Shown here in pieces: positions 47,715 to 57,651 of a stretch of DNA of 64,000 bases. Positions within the stretch are counted from its first letter, which is position 1. Each line of letters begins with the position of its first letter. Position numbers and translations under genes: made by a program. Origin of the DNA: Plutella xylostella (taxonomy: Eukaryota > Arthropoda > Insecta > Lepidoptera > Plutellidae); assembly GCF_932276165.1 (NCBI RefSeq), contig NC_064009.1, positions 4,154,001-4,218,000 on the forward strand. Direction: 5' to 3'. The notes under the pieces were generated by a model, which saw nothing but the letters and a program-made list of their open reading frames with translations, did not search any database and had not been told where the DNA came from.

Positions 47715-48800
47715 TGAGGTGAATTGATCTCCCGGAAGGGGGGGAGGTGGAGGGATGTTTTTTTTGTAAACGGTGAGGAACATGATGAAATTTACGGGAA
47801 AATTCCAAAAAATTTAAAAAAAAAAATTGCGGGGGCAGGGGAGATTTTTTTATAAAAACTTGTTTTTTCGGGGATTTTCAAAGCATTTTTTTATTGTGTT
47901 GGAGGCATCTGACAGGTTCGACTTGTATGGAGCGGTTGTGTAGTTTGACGAGTAGAGTTGCCATGTGAAAGAATTTTCCCCATTTTTAGGGTAAATTTCG
48001 AGATTTTCCCCAAAAACATGAAAAGTAGAAATGGCCACTTTTGATTTTAAAATTTGATGCAGTTTTGTCGGAAAGACCCGTACTAATGACATTTGACCAT
48101 TTTTATTACTTTCGACTGGCAACCCTGCGCGATAGGCGAGATTATATTTTTTCGGATTTTTTTACGTCGACCCAACTTGAGGTGAATTGATCTCCCAGAA
48201 GGGAGGCAGGTGGGGTGATGATTTTTTTTGGAAACGGTCTGTTGTTTGGTGCAGTTTATGGGAAAATTCCGAAAAATTGAAAAAACAAAATGGCGGACTG
48301 CTTTAGCGGCCATTTTGTAAAAGTGACTTTTTTTCACGATTTTTGATTGGTTGTTTCCCATGTTTAGAGTGGTTGGGGAGATTTGTCTTGTATAGCGCAT
48401 TTGTGTAGTTTGTTGGGTAGACTATACCAGTTAAATAAAATTTCCCCATTTTTAGGGAAAATTTTGAGATTTTCCCCAAAAACATGAAAAATAGAAATAA
48501 CCGTTTTGGATTTTAAAAAATGATGCAGTTTAGTCAGAAAGGCTCATACTAATGACATTTGACTATTTTTATTACTTTCGGCTGGCAACCCTGAGAAATA
48601 CGGGAGATTATATTTTTTTAAAAGTTCGACGTCGATTCAAGTTGAGGTGAATTGATCTCCCAGAAGAGGAGGAGGTGGGGTGATGATTTTCTTTGTAAAT
48701 GGTTGGATAAATGGTGAAATTAATAGGAAAATTCCGAAAACTGCAAAAATCAAAATGGCGGATGAAGTGGCAGCCATTTTGTAAAAGAGAAATTTTACAT
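47715..48800 (+). repeat. 464-bp tandem units (array A)
   Basis: The phrase GAGGTGAATTGATCTCCC starts units at about 47715, 48179 and 48643. Each unit includes CAGAAGGG..GAGGTGG, GGGAAAATTCC, a TTTGTGTAGTTTG-type motif, a TTTTTAGGG...CCCCAAAAA hairpin and GACATTTGACCATTTTTATT (or TATTTT). The third unit merges into the 155-bp array. Confidence 0.88.
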
Positions 48801-49745
48801 GTTTTAAGGCTATTTCACCGGTATTGAGTGGTCTGACAGTTTTGACTTGTAGAGCGCGTTTGTGTAGGTAGATGCATTTAGTTTGCTTATGAAATAAAAA
48901 CTCCGCATTTTTAGGGAAAAAAACAAAATTTCCCTAAAAACATGGGAAATTTTACATAAATATGCAATTTTATCGTTTTGTGATGGTCTGAGGGGATTCA
49001 AATGTATGGCGCGTTTGTGTAGTTGAATGCATAAATTTTTAATTTATATTAAAAGCTCCCCACTAATTGAAAAAAAAACAAAATTTCCCTAAAAACATGG
49101 GAAAATTTACATAAATATGCAATTTTATCACTTTGAGATGGTCTGAGGGGTTTTGAAAATGGTGTCTTTGTGTAGTTAAATGCAAACAATTTAAATTTAA
49201 AATAAAAACTCCCCACTTAAAGTGAAAAAATTAAAATTTCCCTAAAAACGTATAAAAAATTACCAACATTAGCAATTTCACCCCGTTGAAGTGGTCAGAC
49301 AGATTTATGGTATATGGCGCATTTGTGTAGATAAATACAAACAATAATTATTTAAAATAAAATCTCCCCACTTTTAGGGAAAAAATCCAAATTTCCCTAA
49401 AAACGTAGAAAAAATTACCAACATTAGCAATTTCACCCCTTTGAAGTGGTCAGACAGATTTGTGGTATATGGCGCATTTGTGTAGATAAATACAAACAAT
49501 AATTATTTAAAATAAAAACTTCCCACTTGTAGGGAAAAAATCAAAATTTCCCTAAAAACGTAGAAAAAATTACCAACATTAGCAATTTTACCCCTTTGAA
49601 GTGGTCAGACAGATTTGTGGCATATGGTGCATTTGTGTAGATAAATACAAAGAATTATTTTTTAAAATAAAAACTCCCCACTTTTAGGGGAAAAAATATT
49701 TTCCCTAAAAACATACAAAATGTAAATCAATTTTACCAAACACTT
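48800..49745 (+). repeat. 155-bp tandem hairpin units (array B), about six copies
   Basis: The motif TTTGTGTAG recurs near 48859, 49013, 49166, 49323, 49478 and 49633, a period of 152-158 bp. Most units carry a perfect or near-perfect inverted repeat TTTTTAGGGAAA...TTTCCCTAAAAA that can form a 12-bp hairpin. The last three units are the most alike, suggesting recent local amplification. Confidence 0.88.
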
Positions 49746-49749
49746 AAGT

Positions 49750-50441
49750 GCCGAGCGTAGCGAGGCCATAGTCCTTCTACAACCTATACCAAAATAAAAC
49801 CAGCCGAGCGGAGCGAGGCATCCGACAAGTTACCTTGCCATAAAGAAAAGAATTCCGAGCTAAGCGAGGCATTACGTATCATAATTATTAATACCAATAA
49901 AGAAAAACTTCGGGAAAAGTCCCCTTTAAGAAGTGGAAAGCCGAGCGAAGCGAGGCAAAACAACCTAGACCTCAATCCAAAACCTAGAGAGCCGAGCGGA
50001 GCGAGGCAAAACTACTGAAATCAACAACCGAAACCCGAAGAGCCGAGCGAAGCGAGGCTAAAGCGCAATAAACAGCAAATTCGTATGTTACTGCAAAGCC
50101 GAGCGAAGCGAGGTAAAACGATCAAAACTATCATTCCGAGACCTAGAGATGAGCCGAGCGAAGCGAGGCTAAACTCCTTTAATCACCAACTGCATGTTTA
50201 ACTGGAGAGCCGAGCGCAGCGAGGCAAAACAATCTAAGCCATCATACAACAATTTTGGAGAGCCGAGCGCAGCGAGGCAAAACATTTCAAAACATTACAC
50301 CACAACCACTGAAGAGCCGAGCGTAGCGAGGCAATACAACTTAAGTATACCCTACCGTAAAAATATAAGGGCCGAGCGAAGCGAGGCAAAACCATTCAAA
50401 CCACCAAAACCCAAACCCTGAAGGGCCGAGCGAAGCGAGGC
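49750..50441 (+). repeat. Array of 13 copies of GCCGAGCGnAGCGAGGC with non-identical spacers
   Basis: Motif starts: 49750, 49803, 49853 (degenerate), 49940, 49991, 50042, 50098, 50153, 50209, 50262, 50315, 50371, 50425. The 17-bp core is followed in most copies by AAAAC or a variant. The centre GAGCGnAGCGAG is mirror-symmetric, and the middle base varies (A, G, C, T). Spacers of 33-39 bp (one about 70) are AT-rich and differ in sequence. On the plus strand the motif can be read as AERSEAK, but stops and frame changes between units argue against coding. Confidence 0.92.
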
Positions 50442-50447
50442 AACACT

Positions 50448-50856
50448 ACTAATCTGAGAGCTGAATGTGGCAAATAATACTAAAGAATCCAATACTTATG
50501 TACAAAAGATATCGCTTCGATACTAGGTAAAGTTCATGAAAAAGAAAGTTCATATAGGTAGGTAGTTTCTCTACTAAAAAACTCAGGAGTATAAGTGAAT
50601 AATCGAGACGCTAGAAAAACGCGCGAATGGCGGTTACTCAGATTTCCTCATGAACAAAACTAATCTGAGAGCTGAATGTGGCAAATAATACTAAAGAATC
50701 CAATATTTGTGTACAAAAGATATCGCCTCGATACTAGGTAAAGTTCATGAAAAAGAAAGTTCATATAGGTAGGTAGTTTCTCTACTAAAAAACTCAGGAG
50801 TATAAGTGAATAATCGAGACGCTAGAAAAACGCGCGAATGGCGGTTACTCAGATTT
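50448..50856 (+). repeat. 211-bp direct duplication
   Basis: The segment from ACTAATCTGAGAGCTGAATG to GCGGTTACTCAGATTT at 50448-50641 is repeated at 50659-50856 with two or three differences. Both copies contain AAGTTCATGAAAAAGAAAGT and TATAGGTAGGTAGTTTC. Confidence 0.92.
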
Positions 50857-50979
50857 ATGAGGTGTTTTATTAAAGAAGCCAACGTCTGTATACAAAAAGA
50901 TGTCACCTAGATAAACTATAGGTATGGGTATTATAGATACCTATAGTTATAATGGCTACATTTTTGAAGGGAAATCATA

Positions 50980-52700
50980 AGCAGTTAAAGCCAGTATTTT
51001 TCTTCAAAATGATTGGAATATTAATTCGAAGAAAAACGCCAGAAAGAGTAGCTGCGTTATTGTATAGCTGACCGATACTTATACTGAAAAATACAGTTTT
51101 TAAAATAAAAGGAAAAGCATCAATACCCACTTGATAACGAAATTCATGCGGAAAATACAGTTTTGAAGGCCAAACAAAACACAAGAAAGATTTGCTACAG
51201 TATGTTCAAGTCAATACCCTGCTAAAACCGAAATTCATACTGAAAACTGTATCCCCCCCTGAAACAAAATCATCAGAACCGCTTTTATAACGAAATTCAT
51301 ACAGAAAACAGTTTTTAATCTAAAACGCAAAACACAACAAAGAATTGCTACGGTTTGTTCAAGTCAATACCCTTCTGAAACCAATATTCATACTGAAAAC
51401 TGTAATCCCACCTGAAACAAAATAATCAGTTAGTACCCCTTTAATAAAGAAATTCATAGTGAAAAAATCGCTTTTAAGGCCTAACAAAATGCAAGAAAGA
51501 TTTGCTACGGTATGTTAAAGTTTACCCTACTGAAACCGAAATTCATACTGAAAACTGTTTCCCACGTCAAACAAAATCGTCAGGAACCCTTTAATTATAA
51601 AAAAACATAGTGAACACAGTTTTCAAGGCATAACAAAACGCAAGAAAGATTTGCTACGGTATATTCAAGTCAATACCCTTCTGAAACCAATATTCATACT
51701 GAAAACTGTAATCCCACCTGAAACAAAATAATCAGTAAGTACCACAATACAATTCCTCGTAGGCCCGTCACGCCACTCTACCCTCCCTTAAGGAAGACAG
51801 TTCTTGGGGCCAACTCGGCAATTCCACGCTTATGCAAGCTACTTAATCATCATAGTGGATCTATAGATATTTTCGCAACCACAATAACTAATATACGAAA
51901 CAGTATTTTTAATTAAACTTTTTATATGTACCAACTTACTTCATTTGTTAATAACTTAAGTAGTAGTCACTAAGCACCTTTATTATTAGGCATGCTGTGT
52001 TTATTCTTAAGTAGGTAGTGTATTTAGTCCTATTATTTAAAAGTATGTGTGAATGTACCTGATACACTATCTGTGAATAAACCTTAATAAATAAATAAAT
52101 AAATAAATAAGTACCCCTTTAATAAAGAAATTCATTGTGAAAAAATCGTTTTTAAGGCCTAACAAAATGCAAGAAAGATTTGCTACGGTATGTTAAAGTT
52201 TACCCTACTGAAACCGAAATTCATACTGAAAACTAATCAGACCTGAAAAAAATCATCGGTAACCCTTTAATAAAGACATTCATAGTGAAAACAGTTTTTA
52301 AGGCGTAACAAAACGCAAGAAAGATTTGCTACGATATGTTCAAGTCAATACCCTGCTGAAACCGAAATTCTTACTGAAAACTGTTTCCCACGTCAAACAA
52401 AATCGTCTGTAACCCTATAATTAAAAAAATTATAGTGAACACAGTTTTTGAGGCATAACAAAACGCAAGAAAGATTTGCTACGGTATATTCAAGTCAATA
52501 CCCTGCTGAAACTGAAATTCATACTGAAAACTGTTTCACACGTCAAACAAAATCGTCAGTACCCCTTTAATGAAAAAAAACATAGTGAACACAGTTTTCA
52601 AGGCATAACAAAACGCAAGAAAGATTTGCTACGGTATACTCATGCCAATACCCTGCTGAAACTGAAAATCATACTGAAAACTGTCTCCCACCTAAACCGA
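50980..52700 (+). repeat. 150-bp tandem units (array C), about eight copies
   Basis: The phrase GCAAGAAAGATTTGCTACGG (or a variant) recurs near 51181, 51335, 51490, 51641, 52170, 52316, 52467 and 52615, with periods of 146-155 bp outside an insertion at 51744-52107. Each unit also has GAAATTCATACTGAAAACTG and AATACCCTGCTGAAACC. There is no coding potential. Confidence 0.88.
51736..52115 (+). mobile_element. 5'-truncated retrotransposon tail inserted in array C
   Basis: The array sequence is interrupted by about 364 bp that is not array-like and ends AATAAACCTTAATAAATAAA plus further TAAA repeats. TAAGTACC occurs at both borders (51736-51743, 52108-52115) and fits a target duplication. An AATAAA and a simple tail on the plus strand suggest the 3' end of a non-LTR element; its family is unknown. 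Confidence 0.75.
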
Positions 52701-52859
52701 AAGCATCAAAGCACCGCGCGGCTGCTTGCAGCCCGCGCCACAACGCGACCTCTAGTTATATTTTATATTGTTTATCACAAGGTACACCATGACAATGACC
52801 ATCGCAAAATCATATCTGCTCGTTGCTGAAAATCTATCTCAACACACAAAAAACACACA

Positions 52860-53123
52860 CCAAAAAAAAAACTCACACTCACGCCTTGTACTAATGTACT
52901 CCCTTGCGAGGTAGGCAGAGGTGCATTGCTGCATCCACTTTTCGCCAGAGTGTTAGGTTAGTCCCAATGTAATAGGGGGCGGGCCTATTGCCATTTTACG
53001 GGCACATCCAAGACCCGAGAACAAATATCTGATTTAAAACAAATATCTGCCCCAGCCGGGAATCAAACCCGGGACCTTCGGCTCAGTAGTCAGGGTCACT
53101 AACCACTACGCCATTCGGCCGTC
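52860..53123 (-). mobile_element. tRNA-headed SINE, copy 4 (minus)
   Basis: A reversed copy of the SINE at 3749-4012. The A-run at 52862-52871 is the tail, and the tRNA-like head with B box (GGGTTTGATTCCCGG on the minus strand) ends at 53123. TCTATCT occurs on both sides (about 52832 and 53125) and fits a short target duplication. It lies just outside the Helitron-like 3' end. Confidence 0.9.
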
Positions 53124-53583
53124 TATCTAGAAAATCTATCTCGTTGCTGAAAATCACACGCAATCCCAATTTCCACCCCAAAGTAATTACCAACTCAATA
53201 AATCTGATTTATAGTTAAAATGTTAAATGAAGCCATATATTTTAAATTGATTTTTTATCTTGCATATTTAAATTTTACAAACGGCAATTTGCGTTCCACG
53301 GGTCTTGTTTTTAATGCTTAATTCTACCTTAGTACCCACTAAATTTAGGTAAATTTCGCGGGGTCGTTAAAATTATATTAGGCAGTTACCTACCAACTTC
53401 GTTCATACATGCCTTTACGAGAGCCACCGTACCGCAAACACCATTAACTTTGCTACTATATTAAGTAGCTAGGTAGATGATAAAGCTAAATTAACATGAT
53501 AAATTAATCCATGAACTATTTAACCCTCCTTTTCAGGAAGGTAATGGGGCATTAATATTAAAGTAAGACTGGATAGTCTACTA
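53124..53583. other. AT-rich spacer, no gene seen
   Basis: No coding or RNA gene is recognised between the SINE and the mariner-like MITE. Confidence 0.55.
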
Positions 53584-53818
53584 CACTCAGGGGCAATGAA
53601 AAGGTTCCACTGAGAAAAGCCACAAATTACTCCTAAACGGAAAAGGCTAGCATAATGACGCCTTTTGCAACATTGAAGTACATTTAAAAGAGCATCAGGA
53701 TATTAGCAACTAAATGCGGTAATATTTTGTTCGAATTTTTTATTAAATGTTTGCAAAATTTGGGTTTCAATGATGCCTGAATTTAGTAAGTGGAAATTTT
53801 TCATTGCCCGTGTGTGTA
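53582..53818. mobile_element. Tc1/mariner-like MITE (233 bp)
   Basis: A TA dinucleotide lies at both borders (53582-53583, 53817-53818). The inverted ends are about 28 bp: CACTCAGGGGCAATGAAAAG at 53584 and, reversed from 53816, CACACACGGGCAATGAAAAA. There is no coding capacity. Confidence 0.85.
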
Positions 53819-56800
53819 GTTTAATCTCTTCAATAGGTCTACAAACTGAAAAGTTAAAATCCCGCATGCTGGCTTTGCTCACCTGCAGCCCGTAATATAA
53901 ATTTCCTAAAAACTGGACTGTATCTAAAATTACACGGCAATACTGAAAAGCGGGTTCCGTTTTATATGCGATGTAACGCTGTCGGTGCTACTGCGGGTAT
54001 CTGCATAAAACGCACCAGTTTATAGCCGTGGCCGGGTGTTACTTTTTATTTACTACATAATTGAATTATGGTTCATGGTGTAGATAGTTATCTGAATGAA
54101 CAGTTCATATATTTAGTTCGTTAAAAGTACTTCTAAGTTTTAAAAGTAATGTGTGTGAGTCTATGAATAAGCTTGCGCCCATCTAGAAATCATCGAAAAC
54201 GTATGTAAGTAAATGTGATTTTTATTATTTTCAAAAAACATTAAATCATTAAAAACACTGGTCCGGTTTAATTAGCCTTAAAGACTCGTGAACATAATAT
54301 ATTATTAATATTTAGTCTAGCGGGAGTTCCTACCAACTGTGCAAAGTCTACTAAAGTAATTCTAAAGTGCAGTGCGGACTGGGTGCTGTATGAAATATGA
54401 AATGTAGCATTTCACCCGAGTCACGCGTGAAACATAACTCACATGTCATGTACAGCCCTTAATTACATGCGGAATAGCGTACACATGCGTATACTAATAT
54501 TGTTTATTTTTCACGTATGTTATGAGGAGCATAATTATGGCCTGAAGGGTGTAAAATGTAAAATACCTCGAGTCCTGCTAATTGGACTACAGATAAAGAA
54601 TGGGAAAAACAAGTTTTTCTCGTGTCTTTTTCATTTTAAAATACTATAGCGTACATTTTCACTGAACATTACTGAATACATGGCATATTCAGATGTATTC
54701 TCTGAAGCGAAACTATACAGAAACCATTTCGTTAATAAACGCGTTAATATGACACAATCAAAACTCAACCACATTCACACGACACGCACCGCGTCGTGAT
54801 GTCGATAATTAAGTTTAATTCATAATGTGACGTTTGGGCGGGCGGCGCGTAGGGCGGGAAACTCGCCAAGCAAAAGTAACCTCTATTGCTGAAGAATAGG
54901 CTACGCAGGCTGAGGCGCACGCAGAAATAAATAATCTATTTCCGTCAAAGCGAAATAGCGCTTATGATTGTTGCTTAGGGTGTAGAATAGCGTTAGTGGT
55001 TTAGTGACGAGATGAGCGGTCACGCCCGGCTGCCCTCCGCTGATACCGCCGCCGCCGCCGCCCTTCATCATAGCACTTCTGAACGTCCCGCAGTAGATAC
55101 TAATCTGATAAGGAAGCTTTTTATGACGGTTTCGCGCCATTTCTGCCATCATTCCTCTCTTTATGTCGACTTGTTGTTGTCGTAATAAATGATTATGCTA
55201 ATGAGGTTCTTTTGAATTGTGAGTGTGACAAAGCTCTGAATGCTTTACTCTGAAGCCGAAGAAGAGATAGAAATTTTGTCCAATTTAACTAAGTTGTTTA
55301 TGTACGTTTAGGCATTATTTATGTAACATGATTTATCATATTAGAGGTAATTGCTGCGCTACACATACATAAAGACGAGGTATAAAAATATTATTGGTTG
55401 TCTATTCCCTACAATCGTGAGGACAGATTCAAAACCCGAGCAGTGAACCAAAACGGCCGTCAGTTACGTAACTACATGCCGCAGTTCTTACAACATTGTT
55501 ATTAGAGCATTCGACTGTCGGCAGATGAAAGAGAAACATTTTCTATTGCCTTGTCCGAGCATCGCTACAACGCGATTCTTTCAACTTTGTCATCGCAGCC
55601 ACTTTAAACTTCCATTCATCTGCCTCACGCTTCCTATACAATAACGTTTCTATACAGACTGTTATTCCGAAGCGATTGGAAGTCAATTTCATGTTTTATG
55701 GTTTACTACCGTCCCTCCCGTCAGAAGTGGATTAATATTTATAGATAAAATTTCCTTTAACGATAAACGCAGTAGATCCAACCTAACCCTAATTAGTAGA
55801 GTAGCCTCTAGAGGTGACATAATTCATCAAATGGATAACGAAGCCGTAACATTTGAGTAAATATTCGTGTAACATAATGTTATCGATAAAAATAGAAAAG
55901 TAATAAAATAAAAAGACGAGTCTATCGACGTCCTCGCAGTCACAGAACGTATTACAGGCGCACAAAACTCATTCGAAGGAAATCCCAAGATGCCCTGCCT
56001 TGTGCCTACACGAAGTTACATTTCCAACGAATGCAGACAAGAATAGATTCGGAATAACTCGGCATATTCGTGAAAATTCAAGTTCGCAAAATGGGAACCG
56101 GGAAGATGTCGACACAAAAGCTTTCACAATAAAAAGGTTCGGAGAAAAAAGAAACACGATTGTGGGTCGAAGGAATAAATAGATGTTCGCGATGTGTCGG
56201 TGCGTGTAGGCCGCCGCCCGCTGCAATCAGCGCTATTGACAGGGGATGCGAATAATGGACCTAATGTTTTATTTGTGAAGCCGGCCATTGTGCCCCCGAT
56301 AGATGGATGGAGATAGCATCTGTCCGGTTGGCCATTTTGTAGCAACTACAAGTGTATCGACCAGAATAACTCCGGGCGCGGTCTAGTGGCATTGTCTGGT
56401 TGCTGCATCATTAACTATCCTAATTATGTTATCTTCTATAGGTGCGGTGCATACCACGAAGGTGTTAACCCTGCCTTATCTATGTTCTCATAATTTTGAC
56501 GCGGCTAAAGTAATCGCTTAACAACCGTCTTATTTAATACGCGTGAGTAGGTGTAGTCTCCGTATAAGTATAGTTATCGTTTCGTTCGAAGCCTTATTTA
56601 AACTTAAACGTGAGTTTCCCAGGAACGGTCAGCTAGTTTGTTTACTAAACACAAAGATATCGCCCCGTTTAAAATGTTTAAATAAACGTTCGCCTACAGA
56701 GAAATTACTTCACTAAGGTGTGTCTACTTATTCGGAGAGAAGTGATATTAAACACTCATTTCTGCCTTGTTTATATAAAAGTTCATAGTTACTTCGCAGC

Positions 56801-57190
56801 TTCCTTAAGTCTGTAAATGTTTCCTTTCCTATTTGTATACCTACCTACGGTCTGATTACAGTTTATGATATCTTTAAAATTATTATAACATTCAGTACTT
56901 ACCTTGTATGAAAGCACTTTTATCCTCCTTCCTACAAACTTATCCTTGACCACAGCCTTTTTTGGCAAAACCGGAGATAACCGTAAGTAACATACGTGTT
57001 TAAAAGCACATGAGCCATGAGCTACATTTGAATGGTGGTAGTACGAGTACCTATGGGCCAATCGAGTTCTACAAGTCTCAGTCATAACTTAGTACTTTAT
57101 GAGACGGTGAGACTGAATCACGGAGCTCCTGTAGGCTTCGTCTAGAATCATAAATAAAACTTCGGCACCCAGCCGGGCCGCGCCATGTAA
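53819..57190. other. Stretch without supported genes
   Basis: No exon or RNA gene could be supported. A (GCC)n-like run at 55045-55062 gives a glycine-rich minus-strand open frame (54901-55152) with no domain. A GC-rich patch lies at 54832-54862. Confidence 0.5.
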
Positions 57191-57225
57191 ATTAAAATTT
57201 TACACTGAACGATTACTGCATTATT

Positions 57226-57651
57226 ATGATTGGTGACGTTGATTTTAACAGGACTAATGATTATTTTGAAATAATACGCCGCTTAAGAGAAACTCTGAAG
57301 GATGTACAGCATACCAACATAATCATATGCCTTCCCACTTATAAATGCGCCGACCATAAAAGCGTTTTTAACTGGCGTGTTGAAACATTTAATAATCTTC
57401 TTTGGTTGGATGTATCGACGCACAAATATGCACACATCCTAGACTCCAACTTGAACTTGGAATATGATACATATACTTTCAACAGAAGAACCGGGACTAT
57501 CACAAAATATGGAATGGAAACCATATTTAATTATTTATGCATAATAGTTGACGAAATCCACGCAAATCGCAATCTAAATAGTGAGACTGGTGGAACATCT
57601 CCTGAGAATAATAATACGAATAGTCTTTTTCGAGTTCAACTACAAATCTGA
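57226..57651 (+). CDS. Retrotransposon ORF1, C-terminal part (SGNH/esterase-like)
   Basis: The frame is open upstream of the ATG as well (LNDYCII just before it), so this is the truncated end of a longer ORF1. Visible motifs are MIGDVDFNRTNDYFEII, TNIIICLPTYKC and FNNLLWLDVSTHKYAHILD. The alternation of hydrophobic strands with a GDxD...NDY pattern resembles the SGNH-hydrolase-like domain found in ORF1 of many insect CR1-like elements. It overlaps the start of ORF2 by 71 nt in another frame. The domain call is moderate. Confidence 0.65.
   Translation: MIGDVDFNRTNDYFEIIRRLRETLKDVQHTNIIICLPTYKCADHKSVFNWRVETFNNLLWLDVSTHKYAHILDSNLNLEYDTYTFNRRTGTITKYGMETIFNYLCIIVDEIHANRNLNSETGGTSPENNNTNSLFRVQLQI

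Larger units (their letters stand above)
47385..52755 (+). mobile_element. Large Helitron-like non-autonomous element made of tandem arrays
   Basis: The 3' end has the Helitron signature: a GC-rich hairpin (GCGCGGCTGC at 52716-52725, two-base loop, GCAGCCCGCGC at 52728-52738), 13 nt, then CTAG (52752-52755) followed by T. The proposed 5' end near 47385-47410 (TATATATAGCTGGATTACCA, then CTCCCAGAAGGAGCC) is AT-rich and resembles the start of the first internal repeat. No Rep/helicase frame exists. The inside is almost entirely tandem arrays (separate entries). The 5' border is uncertain. Confidence 0.55.

Noticed and set aside
47419..48485. Minus-strand open frames of 60-129 codons in the repeat block
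   Set aside because: They recur with the repeat units, differ in frame and are rich in low-complexity sequence, so they are repeat-derived.
49750..50441. CRISPR array
   Set aside because: Repeats of 17-22 bp are too short and vary at the centre, no cas genes are near, and the setting is a eukaryotic nuclear genome. It is better described as an interspersed minisatellite.
54901..55152. Glycine-rich protein gene
   Set aside because: The glycines come from a (GCC)n run; there is no conserved domain and no splice partners.
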